Part shown: in pieces, positions 36,033 to 45,016 of the stretch
How positions within the stretch are numbered: the first letter of the stretch is position 1
Layout of the letters: each line of letters begins with the position of its first letter
NCBI GenBank assembly: GCA_002396385.1
Contig: DGTD01000040.1
Location: 25,802-89,801 of the forward strand
Reading direction: 5' to 3'
Source of the DNA: Bacteroidales bacterium UBA4345
Lineage (GTDB): Bacteria; Bacteroidota; Bacteroidia; Bacteroidales; Paludibacteraceae
DNA: 64,000 bases
The notes under the pieces: generated by a model
The model's input: the letters and a program-made list of their open reading frames with translations, nothing else
Told to the model about the DNA's origin: nothing
Database searches by the model: none
Program-made: the position numbers and the translations under genes

Positions 36033-37298
36033 ATGAGGAAGATTTTATTTATTACCGTCTTTGCTTTTTTTTCTGCACTGCTTCCGGTTAGTGCACAGCA
36101 CAATATGGTTTTCCGTTATAAAGGCGAGGGCTTTTACGGAAACGAGGTGAATGCTACCGATTCGAAGTTTATGGTCGGTGGCGAGTATGCCTTTGAACTG
36201 CCGCAGTTTGGTAAGAAAAATTGGCACTATACCTACAAGTTCCCTACTATTGGCTTTGCGGTGGGTTATATGAAACTTATGGGGACCGATTCGGTTTCCA
36301 ATATTGCTTATACTTATCCTTATTTCTTATATCCTTTTGTACATACTCCGCGTCTGGCCATTAATCTTCGATTGGCTACAGGATGTGGTATGTATGTCGA
36401 TTATAAGGATAATGGCCGTCACCAAAGTTACTTCCCTTATGTGGGCGTTTATTCCGCGGGTCTTACCGGCGATATTTTCCTGGCTACCCGTTATGGTAAT
36501 CCGTTGTCGCAGTGGCAGATTACCTTCGGTGGCAACTGCACATGGCTGCACGATGGTTTCATCGACCGCAATACAATGGTAATGTTTATTCCTTACGCCA
36601 ATTTGGGCTTAAAGTATACCCCTAATGTTTATCCGTTGCCTATTAAGCATCCGGCTCGTCCTGTCAGGCATATCTTATGTCTGGAGGCTGGGTTGCAAGG
36701 CGGCATAAACCAGCTGGGCGCTGAAGACGATACTTATTATCCGAATGCTTCGGTTAACGTGGGATTGTATTATCCGTTCTCGAATGCCTACCGTATGGGT
36801 TTTGGTCTTGAAGGATTTTTCAATTCCGCATACGATGGCAAGCAAAGAATTTACAGCCGTCGATATAACTTTATTAAGGAGAATAAGTTCAAAAACAAGA
36901 TAAGGGGTGGCATATTCTGGGCCAACGATATGACTATTGAACGCTTTACGGCTGGTATACATATAGGATTTTATCCGTACAATCCTATTAAAGTGCCTGC
37001 TGTAGACGAACTGGGGTATCCTTGGCCGAACCGTTGTGAAGATTTTATGTACTGGAAGTTTGTTACCAAGTATAAGTTTACCAAACATTTGTATGCCACT
37101 ACATCTTTAAAGTCACACCTCGATGCTGTTGAGGATTTTGAGGTCGGACTGGGCTACTATATGGGTGACTTTGGCAACCGTGTGAAGAATCCGTTCTCAC
37201 GAATTTCTTTCAAGAAGGAGGACCCGAACGAACTTAAAGTGGAAGGTGAAACTTATTCGAAAAAGCCGTTCAGACATCGTGAACTGTTTGACGAGTAG
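36033..37298 (+). CDS. Outer-membrane barrel related to acyloxyacyl hydrolase (PagL-like)
   Basis: A 421-aa protein with a signal peptide (MRKILFITVFAFFSALLPVSAQ). The segment WHYTYKFPTIGFAVGYMKLMGT followed by YPYFLYPFVHTPRLAINLRLATG (quoted in part: KFPTIGFAVGYMKL, FVHTPRLAINLRL) resembles Bacteroidota proteins annotated as acyloxyacyl hydrolase or lipid A 3-O-deacylase. Where PagL enzymes have an H-x-S-N-G catalytic block, this protein reads WLHDGFIDRN, so the Ser is missing and it may be inactive as a lipid A deacylase. It is longer than PagL. It lies in the giant-protein cluster and may act in surface organisation. Family call moderate. Confidence 0.6.
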   Translation: MRKILFITVFAFFSALLPVSAQHNMVFRYKGEGFYGNEVNATDSKFMVGGEYAFELPQFGKKNWHYTYKFPTIGFAVGYMKLMGTDSVSNIAYTYPYFLYPFVHTPRLAINLRLATGCGMYVDYKDNGRHQSYFPYVGVYSAGLTGDIFLATRYGNPLSQWQITFGGNCTWLHDGFIDRNTMVMFIPYANLGLKYTPNVYPLPIKHPARPVRHILCLEAGLQGGINQLGAEDDTYYPNASVNVGLYYPFSNAYRMGFGLEGFFNSAYDGKQRIYSRRYNFIKENKFKNKIRGGIFWANDMTIERFTAGIHIGFYPYNPIKVPAVDELGYPWPNRCEDFMYWKFVTKYKFTKHLYATTSLKSHLDAVEDFEVGLGYYMGDFGNRVKNPFSRISFKKEDPNELKVEGETYSKKPFRHRELFDE

Positions 37299-37327
37299 TT
37301 TTTGTCCTGTTTTATTGTCTTTTCTAT

Positions 37328-37720
37328 ATGGAGAAACTTTATTATTCTATTGGCGAGGTGGCTGACGAATTAGAGGTGCCACAAAGTACACTGCGGTTCT
37401 GGGAAACGCAGTTTGCCGATATGCCCAGTTTCCTTTCTAGAAAGAACGATAAAGGAACCAGACGTTATTCGAAACAGAATGTTGAAAACTGCAAGGCTTT
37501 ACTTTACCTCTTGAAGGTGAAGGGTATGACTATAGAGGGCGCAAAAAAAACGCTTAAGGCCCGTGGCGCGCGAAATAACGGGGCTAATGGCGATGAGCCT
37601 TCCGACAATGTTTCGGTGGTTGAGCGTCTTATTGCTATTCGTAATGAACTGCAGGGGATGGTCGATGTTTATGATGATATAATTAAAGGTAAAGACGCCG
37701 ATGGTGGCGACGTGTTATGA
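37328..37720 (+). CDS. MerR-family transcriptional regulator
   Basis: A 130-aa DNA-binding protein. The N-terminal winged helix-turn-helix (YYSIGEVADELEVPQSTLRFWE, quoted as SIGEVADELEVPQSTLRF) and the Arg-rich wing (DKGTRRYSKQNVENCKALLYLL) are typical. A short C-terminal coiled region replaces an effector-binding domain, and no metal-binding Cys pair is present, as in many short Bacteroidota MerR proteins. Its TGA overlaps the ATG of the next gene (ATGA), so the two are translationally coupled. Target unknown. Confidence 0.85.
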   Translation: MEKLYYSIGEVADELEVPQSTLRFWETQFADMPSFLSRKNDKGTRRYSKQNVENCKALLYLLKVKGMTIEGAKKTLKARGARNNGANGDEPSDNVSVVERLIAIRNELQGMVDVYDDIIKGKDADGGDVL

Positions 37721-38361
37721 TACTAGGTCTTGTTGAATTTTTTTCTGATATTCCATTCGTTGATATTATTGAGTGGATTGGAACTTTTGCTTTCGCTATT
37801 TCTGGTATAAGATTGGCGGCAAAAAAGGAATTTGACTTGTTTGGCGCTTATGTGGTTGGGTTGCTGACGGCTATTGGCGGTGGTACCATCCGCGATGTGT
37901 TGTTACAGACGACTCCTTTCTGGATGTCTAGTTCCCGCTATATGGTGTGCACTGGTATTGCCTTGTTGTTTGTGATTGTATTCCGTAAATACATAGTCAG
38001 ACTGAATATAACGTTTTTTATTTTCGATGCTATCGGTTTGGCTTTGTTCACGGTTGTCGGATTGGAAAAAACGCTGGCTTTCCAACGTCCTTTCTGGGTC
38101 GCAGCCATTATGGGCATTATGACTGGTGTGGCCGGTGGTGTGCTACGCGACATTTCCATTGCTGAAATACCTCTGATTTTCCGTAACGAGATTTATGCCT
38201 CGGCTTGTCTTGCTGGCTGTTTGTGTTACTACGTCGGGCTGCGGCTCGGAATGGACCAAACGGTTAACCAGTTGCTTTCTGCTTCGCTTATAGTAATAAC
38301 CCGTGTGCTTTCGGTTCGTTTTGGTATTGGCTTGCCAAAAATTAGACCTGAAGACGGATAG
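37717..38361 (+). CDS. TRIC / UPF0126 family membrane protein
   Basis: A 214-aa integral inner-membrane protein with about seven hydrophobic helices in two homologous halves. Each half has the family signature: GTFAFAISGIRLAAKK with GGGTIRDVLL in the first, and FDAIGLALFTVVG with AGGVLRDI in the second. Members are trimeric intracellular cation (K+) channel homologues or glycine-linked transporters. It overlaps the MerR gene by 4 nt and precedes the CapA-like gene by 10 nt. Confidence 0.85.
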   Translation: MILGLVEFFSDIPFVDIIEWIGTFAFAISGIRLAAKKEFDLFGAYVVGLLTAIGGGTIRDVLLQTTPFWMSSSRYMVCTGIALLFVIVFRKYIVRLNITFFIFDAIGLALFTVVGLEKTLAFQRPFWVAAIMGIMTGVAGGVLRDISIAEIPLIFRNEIYASACLAGCLCYYVGLRLGMDQTVNQLLSASLIVITRVLSVRFGIGLPKIRPEDG

Positions 38362-38371
38362 TTTTCCGAAT

Positions 38372-39520
38372 ATGAAACGTCTGTTTTTAATTCTGTTTTT
38401 AACTCTAGTCTGTGCTGTCCCTATTGTACAGCTGCCAGAAACCAGTTTTTTTGCAGATACCGACTCTGTTGAAGAGGCGTTAAACCAGTCTGCCGCAACA
38501 GATACTCTGCCGGAATGTGTGGCTAAAAAAGATACGGTTAGCATTGTTGCGGTTGGCGATGTTCAGTTGGGAACCTTTTATCCCGATTTCAAGTATCTGC
38601 CTTCTTATGAGGCCGTATGCTGTTTTTTTAATGATGTAAAGCCTGCCTTAGCCGGTGGCGATGTTACGTTCTGTAATTTGGAAGGTTGCTTTGCCGATAC
38701 CTCGATGGGGGTGAGGAAAATACGGAATACGAAAATCAGTCATCGTTTTGGCGTACCCGCAGGTTATGTCGATGCTTTGTGTGATGCTGGTTTTTCTCTT
38801 ATAAGTACTGCAAATAACCATTCGGGCGATTTCGCCGAGCCGGGGCGGAAACTGACCTCTGCTGTGCTTGACTCGGTTGGCTTTAACTGGGCGGGATATT
38901 TGTCGCGACCGTATGCTGTCTTTGAGAAAGACAGTGTGAAATACGGCTTTTGTGCTTTCTCCCCGAATTCGGGTGTGTGCCACATCGCTTTGAAGAAACG
39001 GGCGGTGGAAATGGTAAAGCACTTAAAGAGAGATTTGGAATGTGATGTCGTTATTGTCTCGTTCCATGCCGGTGGAGAGGGGGTGGATTTCCAACATGTT
39101 TCCCGTCAGAAAGAGTTTTATGTGGGGACTTACAGGGGTAACTGCTACGAGTTTGCCCACATGCTGGTTGATGCTGGCGCTGACTTGTTGTTGGGGCATG
39201 GACCGCATGTGCTGCGTGGTGCGGAATTGTATAAAGGTAAACTTATCTTGTACAGTATGGGAAATTTCGCTACTTACAGCGACATCAGTGTGTCGGGCTT
39301 GTGTGGAGTATCGGCTGTTTTCCGAATCCGTTACTATGTGCCGGAGGGACGTTTCCTTTCGGCCGATATTGTCTCTACTTATCAGCAGAAACCCCATAAA
39401 CCAGGGCCGCATCCCGATGCAAAGCACCGTGCCTTCTACTGTTTGCGGAATTTGTCTCAAGAAGATTTTCCAGAATCATCGTTGCGATTCGTGTCTCCCG
39501 ACTTGGTGGAAGCCAAGTGA
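38372..39520 (+). CDS. CapA-like (PGA_cap) metallophosphatase-fold protein
   Basis: A 382-aa exported protein with an N-terminal signal or anchor (MKRLFLILFLTLVCAVPIV). The CapA/PgsA motifs occur in order: IVAVGDVQLG, CNLEG, STANNHSGD, SFHAGGEG and LLGHGPHVLRG. These form the metal-binding core of a calcineurin-like fold linked to poly-gamma-glutamate synthesis in Bacillus, although most homologues have unknown function. The start was placed at the ATG 10 nt after the preceding stop rather than an upstream ATG inside that gene. It converges with the SDR gene with only 5 nt between, so read-through is likely. Confidence 0.85.
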   Translation: MKRLFLILFLTLVCAVPIVQLPETSFFADTDSVEEALNQSAATDTLPECVAKKDTVSIVAVGDVQLGTFYPDFKYLPSYEAVCCFFNDVKPALAGGDVTFCNLEGCFADTSMGVRKIRNTKISHRFGVPAGYVDALCDAGFSLISTANNHSGDFAEPGRKLTSAVLDSVGFNWAGYLSRPYAVFEKDSVKYGFCAFSPNSGVCHIALKKRAVEMVKHLKRDLECDVVIVSFHAGGEGVDFQHVSRQKEFYVGTYRGNCYEFAHMLVDAGADLLLGHGPHVLRGAELYKGKLILYSMGNFATYSDISVSGLCGVSAVFRIRYYVPEGRFLSADIVSTYQQKPHKPGPHPDAKHRAFYCLRNLSQEDFPESSLRFVSPDLVEAK

Positions 39521-39525
39521 CCGCT

Positions 39526-40554
39526 TTATTCACTTAGTATTTTTATGGTGCGCCACACGGCATCTTTCATTGTATAGTGTGGAGTAAAGCCAATACTTTT
39601 AATACGGGTGTTGTCGAGGATGGCCGTGGTTGCTATGCTGAATCCCTTGCTTTCTGTTTCGTTTGGCAAGTCAAACACCACATTCTTCCCATTGTATTCC
39701 GAACAGAGTTGGGCAAATTCCCTCAAATGGACATTCGTTTTCTCGCTGCTGACATTGTAAGCGGTTCCTACCTCTCCGTTCAGCAGTACTTGTAACAAAC
39801 CGGCTACAGCATCTGCCACATAAGTGTACGAGAAAAATTGGTCGCCTTTACTTTTCAAGACAATTTCTTCGTTTGCCAATGCGTTCTTGATGAACTGCGA
39901 CGATGCCTTACTGTCTTCCTCTAACATAGTCGGGCCAAAAATGCGGCATAGTCTGGCAATTTTCACTTTAACTCCTCTTTCCGCTATATACGACTGGCAC
40001 ATAGCCTCACTCACACGTTTCGATTCGTTGTAGCACGAACGGGCATTAGTCAGGTTCAAGCGTCCATTGTAGTCCTCTGTGAACCACTCGTCTTTCAATG
40101 CGTTCCCGTAAACTTCGTTAGTAGAGGTGTATATGACCGTCGCTCCGCATTTTTCTGCCAGGTTCAAAGCGTTTTCCGCACCCTTTATGTTTATCATAAT
40201 GGTTTCGATGGGGTATTTTGAATAAGCCATAGGGTGGGTATTGCTTGCGGCTGGTATTATGTAGTCTACCTTCAAATCGTTACTGAATGGCAGACATACG
40301 TCTTGTTGGATGAATTCGAAATTCTCATTTCCAAAGTATTCTCCGAGTCGTGTGGATGCTTTTTCCTTGTTGCGCCCAACAGCATATACTTTAACGTTTT
40401 TCAACTTCATAAGGGCGTCAATCAGCATAACGCCCACCATTCCTGTAGCTCCTGTTATCAGGAAACTTTTCCCGTGTAGTTGCTCTATCCCTTTCAGACT
40501 GGTGATGTGGTTGATGTCTTCCTGGTAGAGGGGGTGTCTTTTGTTCAGTTTCAT
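39526..40554 (-). CDS. NAD-dependent epimerase/dehydratase (extended SDR)
   Basis: A 342-aa nucleotide-sugar or polyol-nucleotide modifying enzyme. The Rossmann motif GATGMVGVMLID is near residue 34, the catalytic Ser/Thr is in IYTSTNEVYG and the YxxxK pair is in SCYNESKRVSE. The substrate is unknown. It is 17 nt downstream of the cytidylyltransferase gene at 40572-41294 on the same strand. This pairing of a TarI/IspD-like enzyme with an SDR occurs in capsule and teichoic-acid-like loci, so a CDP-activated polyol or sugar is a reasonable guess. Confidence 0.8.
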   Translation of the reverse strand: MKLNKRHPLYQEDINHITSLKGIEQLHGKSFLITGATGMVGVMLIDALMKLKNVKVYAVGRNKEKASTRLGEYFGNENFEFIQQDVCLPFSNDLKVDYIIPAASNTHPMAYSKYPIETIMINIKGAENALNLAEKCGATVIYTSTNEVYGNALKDEWFTEDYNGRLNLTNARSCYNESKRVSEAMCQSYIAERGVKVKIARLCRIFGPTMLEEDSKASSQFIKNALANEEIVLKSKGDQFFSYTYVADAVAGLLQVLLNGEVGTAYNVSSEKTNVHLREFAQLCSEYNGKNVVFDLPNETESKGFSIATTAILDNTRIKSIGFTPHYTMKDAVWRTIKILSE

Positions 40555-40571
40555 GGTTGGTCTAATTCCCG

Positions 40572-41294
40572 TTATTTTAGCCAGTTGTTTTTGTCGCGCG
40601 AAAGGTAACCTTTGAACATTTCAAGGTCATCTTTTGTGGTCAGTTTTATATTCTTGTCGCTGCCTGCTGCAAAGTGCAGGCGAACGCCCAGTTCCACCAT
40701 CATGGTGTTGGCATAGTGAGACCCGTAGATGCCAATCTCTTTTTCGAAAGCCTCGTGATATTTTTCGTCGAGTAGGCTGAAGCGGTAGGCCTGCGGCGTG
40801 GACACACGGCGGAGGGTCTCGCGGGGGATGAATTGGGTTGTGGTTGTCTCATCTTCCTCGCTTACTACGAATATCTGTTCGTTGTAGGGCATTGAGGTGA
40901 CGGCGTTGCCATATTCGTTGGCTTTCTGTATGACGTCGGTCAACACTGCGGGCTCGATAAGCGGCCTTATGCCATCGTGAATAATGACGATATCGTCAGC
41001 TCCGGCTTTGTCTTCCAAATTGTATACACCGTTCCTGATTGACTCTTGCCCTGTTTTCCCTCCTTTTACGATCCATTTCAATTTGTCTATGCTGAATTGT
41101 TTCGCATAGGCCCAAACAACGTTTTCCCAACCCTCAATGCATACAACCTCTATTGCGTCAATCATCGGGTGGCGTTGGAAACTGTCAAGGGTATATATAA
41201 GTATGGGCTTGTCGTACACGTTAATGAACTGCTTGGGGATGTCTTGTCCCATGCGCTGGCCTGAACCGCCAGCTATTATTACGGCTATATTCAT
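40572..41294 (-). CDS. IspD/TarI-family cytidylyltransferase
   Basis: A 240-aa cytosolic enzyme that transfers CMP from CTP to a phosphorylated alcohol or sugar. The CTP-binding loop is IIAGGSGQRMGQDIPKQF (about 7-24), with GGKTGQESIRNG and VIIHDGIRPLI further on. HDGIRPL, rather than the HDAARPL typical of IspD, leans toward TarI/Bcs1-type D-ribitol-5-phosphate cytidylyltransferases. Its pairing with an SDR supports a surface-polymer role over isoprenoid synthesis. It could still be the sole IspD of the genome; the window cannot decide. Confidence 0.75.
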   Translation of the reverse strand: MNIAVIIAGGSGQRMGQDIPKQFINVYDKPILIYTLDSFQRHPMIDAIEVVCIEGWENVVWAYAKQFSIDKLKWIVKGGKTGQESIRNGVYNLEDKAGADDIVIIHDGIRPLIEPAVLTDVIQKANEYGNAVTSMPYNEQIFVVSEEDETTTTQFIPRETLRRVSTPQAYRFSLLDEKYHEAFEKEIGIYGSHYANTMMVELGVRLHFAAGSDKNIKLTTKDDLEMFKGYLSRDKNNWLK

Positions 41295-41353
41295 ATAAGT
41301 GTTTTTGATTCTTCTGTATGCAAAATTAGAAATAATTATTGTGTTTTGGCGCT

Positions 41354-41698
41354 TTATCTGGCTTTATCTTCTTTGCTGTCGTCGGTCGTACCATTTTCCA
41401 TAAGGTTCACGTACTGCATTACCTCTTTCTTTACCTCATACAGTTTCATATCGTCGACGTTGTGTGCCAGATAGTAGACCACGGTGTTGTTGTCTCGTTT
41501 CAGTACCCGCCTTATTGCGCTTATGGGTATGTTTAGTGCGAACGAGACTTTGACTATTATGGTACGGGCATCTGTTATATCTTGTGTTATGCGCATGTGT
41601 TGTTCGGTCAGCAAATCCCTCGTTACCCCAATATGTTTTAGGGTGACGTTTACTACTATGTTTAGTAGGTTCTCGGTGTTTAATGCTGGTGCCTCCAT
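41354..41698 (-). CDS. Stand-alone DnaA domain IV-like protein
   Basis: A 114-aa protein without signal or membrane segments. Residues about 40-80 (DARTIIVKVSFALNIPISAI then RRVLKRDNNTVVYYLAHNV) resemble the DNA-binding domain IV of DnaA, including the RDHTTV-like signature written here as RDNNTV. The AAA+ domain is absent. Such solo domains may bind DnaA-box-like sites or be phage-derived. A minus-strand -7 box TATATTTG (41716-41723) lies 18 nt upstream of its start. Family call tentative. Confidence 0.5.
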   Translation of the reverse strand: MEAPALNTENLLNIVVNVTLKHIGVTRDLLTEQHMRITQDITDARTIIVKVSFALNIPISAIRRVLKRDNNTVVYYLAHNVDDMKLYEVKKEVMQYVNLMENGTTDDSKEDKAR

Positions 41699-41715
41699 AA
41701 TTAAATATATATATA

Positions 41716-41723
41716 CAAATATA
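41716..41723 (-). promoter_or_regulatory. Minus-strand -7 box TATATTTG
   Basis: TAnnTTTG match on the minus strand, 18 nt upstream of the start codon at 41698. No good -33 TTTG is visible. Confidence 0.4.
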
Positions 41724-41731
41724 ACTTATTT

Positions 41732-41763
41732 TTTGAAACTATCCTTTTGTTCCTATACTTTTG
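41732..41763 (+). promoter_or_regulatory. Promoter of the 41887-44954 operon
   Basis: TTTG (41732-41735), a 20-nt spacer and TACTTTTG (41756-41763) match the Bacteroidota consensus exactly. The leader to the first start codon is about 120 nt. Confidence 0.7.
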
Positions 41764-41886
41764 GTTGCTATCTCTGTCATCTTGTCTGTTCCCTAAAAAA
41801 AAACGATGTTGGTTGAATTTAAAACCAGAACTCATCCGAACGGAGTATTTTTATTCCCGAAAAAAGAATTATAACTACTAGCTACT

Positions 41887-42390
41887 ATGAACACAACACT
41901 AACTAAATGCGTTTTGCTGTTTACCGCATTGCCTTTAGGTGTTGCTGCCGCTCAGGCGCAGCTTTTAACGAAGGTGACGGTTTTGCAAAACGGTGCATCG
42001 CAGAGTTTTACGATGTACGATTCTGGGAAAATGTACTTTTCTGGTAACACTTCCCTTGTTATCGATACAATAGGCAATGGAAATACCGTGGTTGCCGATT
42101 TGAAAAAAGTCGATAAGATCCTCTTCTCTACTTTCGAGTCCTCTTCTTCGGGCTGCGTCTCCGTCTTGAATGACGCGTCGGCTATGGCTGTCATTCCAGC
42201 TGTTGCAACAGAACAGATTTCTGTAGTCGGGGTATCTGGCAGTTTTACCTACCAGATTGTTGATTTTTCGGGGCGTATTTTGCTTCAGGGAATAGCTGTT
42301 GCAGACGAGGCCATCGGCATCTCCTCTCTACCGAAAGGTGTGTTCTTGATTAGAATTAATGGTTCAATCTTAAAATTCAGTAAATTATGA
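41887..42390 (+). CDS. Small secreted protein with divergent T9SS-like C-terminus
   Basis: A 167-aa exported protein. A signal peptide (…AAAQAQ) is followed by the same two-part module seen in neighbouring secreted proteins (VTVLQNGASQSFTMYDS ... VADLKKVDKILF). The C-terminus (TYQIVDFSGRILLQG ... LPKGVFLIRINGSILKFSKL) has the strand pattern of a type A T9SS domain but lacks the usual YPNP start (it reads VIPAVATEQISV). Its stop overlaps the ATG of the next gene (ATGA), so the two secreted proteins are made together. Function unknown; it resembles the 1176-1646 protein in layout. Confidence 0.7.
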   Translation: MNTTLTKCVLLFTALPLGVAAAQAQLLTKVTVLQNGASQSFTMYDSGKMYFSGNTSLVIDTIGNGNTVVADLKKVDKILFSTFESSSSGCVSVLNDASAMAVIPAVATEQISVVGVSGSFTYQIVDFSGRILLQGIAVADEAIGISSLPKGVFLIRINGSILKFSKL

Positions 42391-44954
42391 AAAAGTACTT
42401 AATGCTTCTGGCGGCGGGCTCTTTTGCTGCGTTGCTTTTCGCTGAATCCAAGATGGATTTCCATCTGTTGGGCGGATTGACCGAGTCTTTTGGTATTAGT
42501 GTAATCGATACTATTCGATTCCACGACGGGGTAATGTCTGTTGAAGGACCAGACAAGCAGTATGCCGTTGCCGATGTCGACAGTGCCACTTTCTCTTTCG
42601 ACCAGACTGCCGTGGCGGGCGATACGGTCTTCATAACATATAACGGGAACAGTGTGGTTGTCGATAATCCGTATTCTTCTGTCGTTGCCAATGTTTCGGA
42701 TGCCGATGTCGTAATCTCGTCACAAGAAGGGGAAAAAGGCATTGTTTATTATTTGACTGGCTCTTCTTCCAATGGCTCGTTCACATTGACACCCGACCAC
42801 GGTTTCACTCTCTGCCTTGATAATTTGGATTTAACAAGTGCGTCTTCTGCTCCTGTTTGTCTGAACAAGGGCGCAGATGGTGAATCTTATGCTGCTACCA
42901 TACACCTTAGGGGTAATTCGCATTTGGCCGATGCGGCTGGCAGTCCGTTAAAAGGCGCTGTCTATTCAAAGTCGAAACTGAAAATTAGTGCCGACTCTCT
43001 TTATACGGGTGCGTCAATCTCGGTAAAGGGAAATGCCAAACATGCCGTGAATTGTGCTAAACGTGTGGAACTCTATAGTGGAAAACTGAACATTGACGGT
43101 GCTGCTGGTGACGGTATCAATGCCGATGGGGTAGAAGTTTATGGCGGAGAGTTGTTCGTTTCCGGTACTGTTGGCGACGGAGTTGACTGTTCTGAAGTCG
43201 TTCGAATTGCGGGTGGAACTGTCAATGTTGATTCGGATGCTGACGACACCAAGGCAATTAAATGCGATAGCCTTGTGGCAGTTTCTGGGGGAAACGTCAG
43301 TGTATCTGTCTCAGGTGCGGGTTCGAAGGGCCTAAAAGCGGGACAATTGGTCGCTATTAGCGGTGGCACGTTTACAGCCTCTCTTTCGGCTGTTGCTCCT
43401 TATGTCAATACGGACGATGATACTGACTATGGTTACAACACGGCTGTGACCTCAAATGGAGACATTGTTGTTTCCGATAGCGCGATTGTTGTTGTAAAGG
43501 GTAATGGTGTTGCCGCAAAGGCATTGAGTGCCGATGGCAGTATTGAGGTCACTGGTGGATCGGTCGAGGCCGAACTCACCGGTTACTACTATAAGGAAAC
43601 GGCTAATGCCGATACAGCTTCTGTTTGTGGATTCAAGGCCGATGCAGATGTCCGCATTTCAAATGGCGTTGTCAGCATCTCCACTGGCGACAGCTCGAAT
43701 GTGTCGAAGGGTATAAAGGGAGATTATGTCTATATAGCTGGTGGTGACATAACCATCAATAATAAGGGCGGTTACTGGTACACTACCTCTACTTCTTCTA
43801 ACCAGGGTGGTGGTAACTTTGGCGGTTTTGGCGGCGGCCCGGGTGGCCCTGGCGGTTTTGGCAACTCTTCTACTACAACAGTCAACTCTTCAACGCCTAA
43901 ATGCATACGTGGTGACAAACTAGTCAGCATTACAGGAGGTGTGGCTAAACTTACTTGTGCGCACGGCAAGGGCATCACTTCCGACGAGGCTGTCGTTATC
44001 GGTAATGAAAAAGGCAACGACGATGATCTGTCTCTTGTGATAGTGGCTGGTACGTCTTCCGATGCTACCTACGTCAAGGGGGGTGAAAACTCTAGAACTA
44101 AGTATTGTGCCGGACCTAAGGCTATCAATTGCGATAAGACTATCGACATTTATAGTGGAACTATTGAGGCTAAAGTTTTTGATACGGGCATAAAAGGCCG
44201 CGACATTACCGTTAATGGAGGTAAAATTACAATCGATGCTCCTTACGACCAGGGCATTCATGGACGCAACACGCTGACTGTTAATGGTGGCGACATTTAC
44301 GTCGGTAACTCTTACGAGGCATTTGAGGCAATAACCCTTACTATGAATGGCGGTATTACCTCTATTTATGCGTCTAACGACGGTTGGAACGCCTCTGTGT
44401 CGTCTTCGGGTTTGTCGGGAACCCCTTCTATAACCATTAATGGGGGATACCACTATCTTAATGTAGGAAGTGGCGATACCGATTGCCTTGACAGCAACGG
44501 CGGTATGACGTTTACTGGCGGTGTGTTGATTGTTGAGGGGGGTAGCACGCTAGACGGTGGAGATGGCGGTAGCTACAGTTTTACATACAAGGGAGGAAAA
44601 CTTATGCTTTTTGGCTCGGGTGTTGAGAATTCGCCTTCGGGCGCAACTACAACGTCGGGTGCGGCTGGTTCTGCCAATACGCTTTATACGGCGGCCAACA
44701 ATGGAGTGGTGTTATCTTCGTTCACTACTACCAAAGCGTCCAATAACCTATACTTCTTGTACGACTCGTCTGCTTCGCTGACTTCTGGCGGAACGCTGAC
44801 AAATGTGACGAAAACGGTGAACTTCCGTTGGACGGGTAATTCGACACTTACTTATAGCGAAGGCGGTTCCATTGCAAATGGAACGGCCCTGGGGGCTGCC
44901 AGATCTTCTTCTGGCCCTGGTGGATTTGGTGGAGGCCCTGGGGGCAATTGGTAA
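42387..44954 (+). CDS. Large secreted DUF4353-type beta-helix protein (carbohydrate-binding-like)
   Basis: An 855-aa exported protein. After a signal peptide (MKKYLMLLAAGSFAALLFA) comes the short module ending YAVADVDSATF, then a long right-handed beta-helix with repeated GDGINADG / GDGVDCSE / KAIKCD / KGIKGD turns. This pattern is typical of DUF4353 carbohydrate-binding-domain proteins. Two Gly-rich stretches interrupt it (GGGNFGGFGGGPGGPGGFG near the middle, and GPGGFGGGPGGNW at the very end). No T9SS sorting domain is visible, so it may stay in the periplasm or leave by another route. It overlaps the upstream gene by 4 nt and is followed by a strong terminator. Confidence 0.75.
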   Translation: MKKYLMLLAAGSFAALLFAESKMDFHLLGGLTESFGISVIDTIRFHDGVMSVEGPDKQYAVADVDSATFSFDQTAVAGDTVFITYNGNSVVVDNPYSSVVANVSDADVVISSQEGEKGIVYYLTGSSSNGSFTLTPDHGFTLCLDNLDLTSASSAPVCLNKGADGESYAATIHLRGNSHLADAAGSPLKGAVYSKSKLKISADSLYTGASISVKGNAKHAVNCAKRVELYSGKLNIDGAAGDGINADGVEVYGGELFVSGTVGDGVDCSEVVRIAGGTVNVDSDADDTKAIKCDSLVAVSGGNVSVSVSGAGSKGLKAGQLVAISGGTFTASLSAVAPYVNTDDDTDYGYNTAVTSNGDIVVSDSAIVVVKGNGVAAKALSADGSIEVTGGSVEAELTGYYYKETANADTASVCGFKADADVRISNGVVSISTGDSSNVSKGIKGDYVYIAGGDITINNKGGYWYTTSTSSNQGGGNFGGFGGGPGGPGGFGNSSTTTVNSSTPKCIRGDKLVSITGGVAKLTCAHGKGITSDEAVVIGNEKGNDDDLSLVIVAGTSSDATYVKGGENSRTKYCAGPKAINCDKTIDIYSGTIEAKVFDTGIKGRDITVNGGKITIDAPYDQGIHGRNTLTVNGGDIYVGNSYEAFEAITLTMNGGITSIYASNDGWNASVSSSGLSGTPSITINGGYHYLNVGSGDTDCLDSNGGMTFTGGVLIVEGGSTLDGGDGGSYSFTYKGGKLMLFGSGVENSPSGATTTSGAAGSANTLYTAANNGVVLSSFTTTKASNNLYFLYDSSASLTSGGTLTNVTKTVNFRWTGNSTLTYSEGGSIANGTALGAARSSSGPGGFGGGPGGNW

Positions 44955-45016
44955 CGAGACAGACTTGTAATCAGGAAGCCTTTGGCTTAAACCATATCCG
45001 AATAATATTAAAAGTC

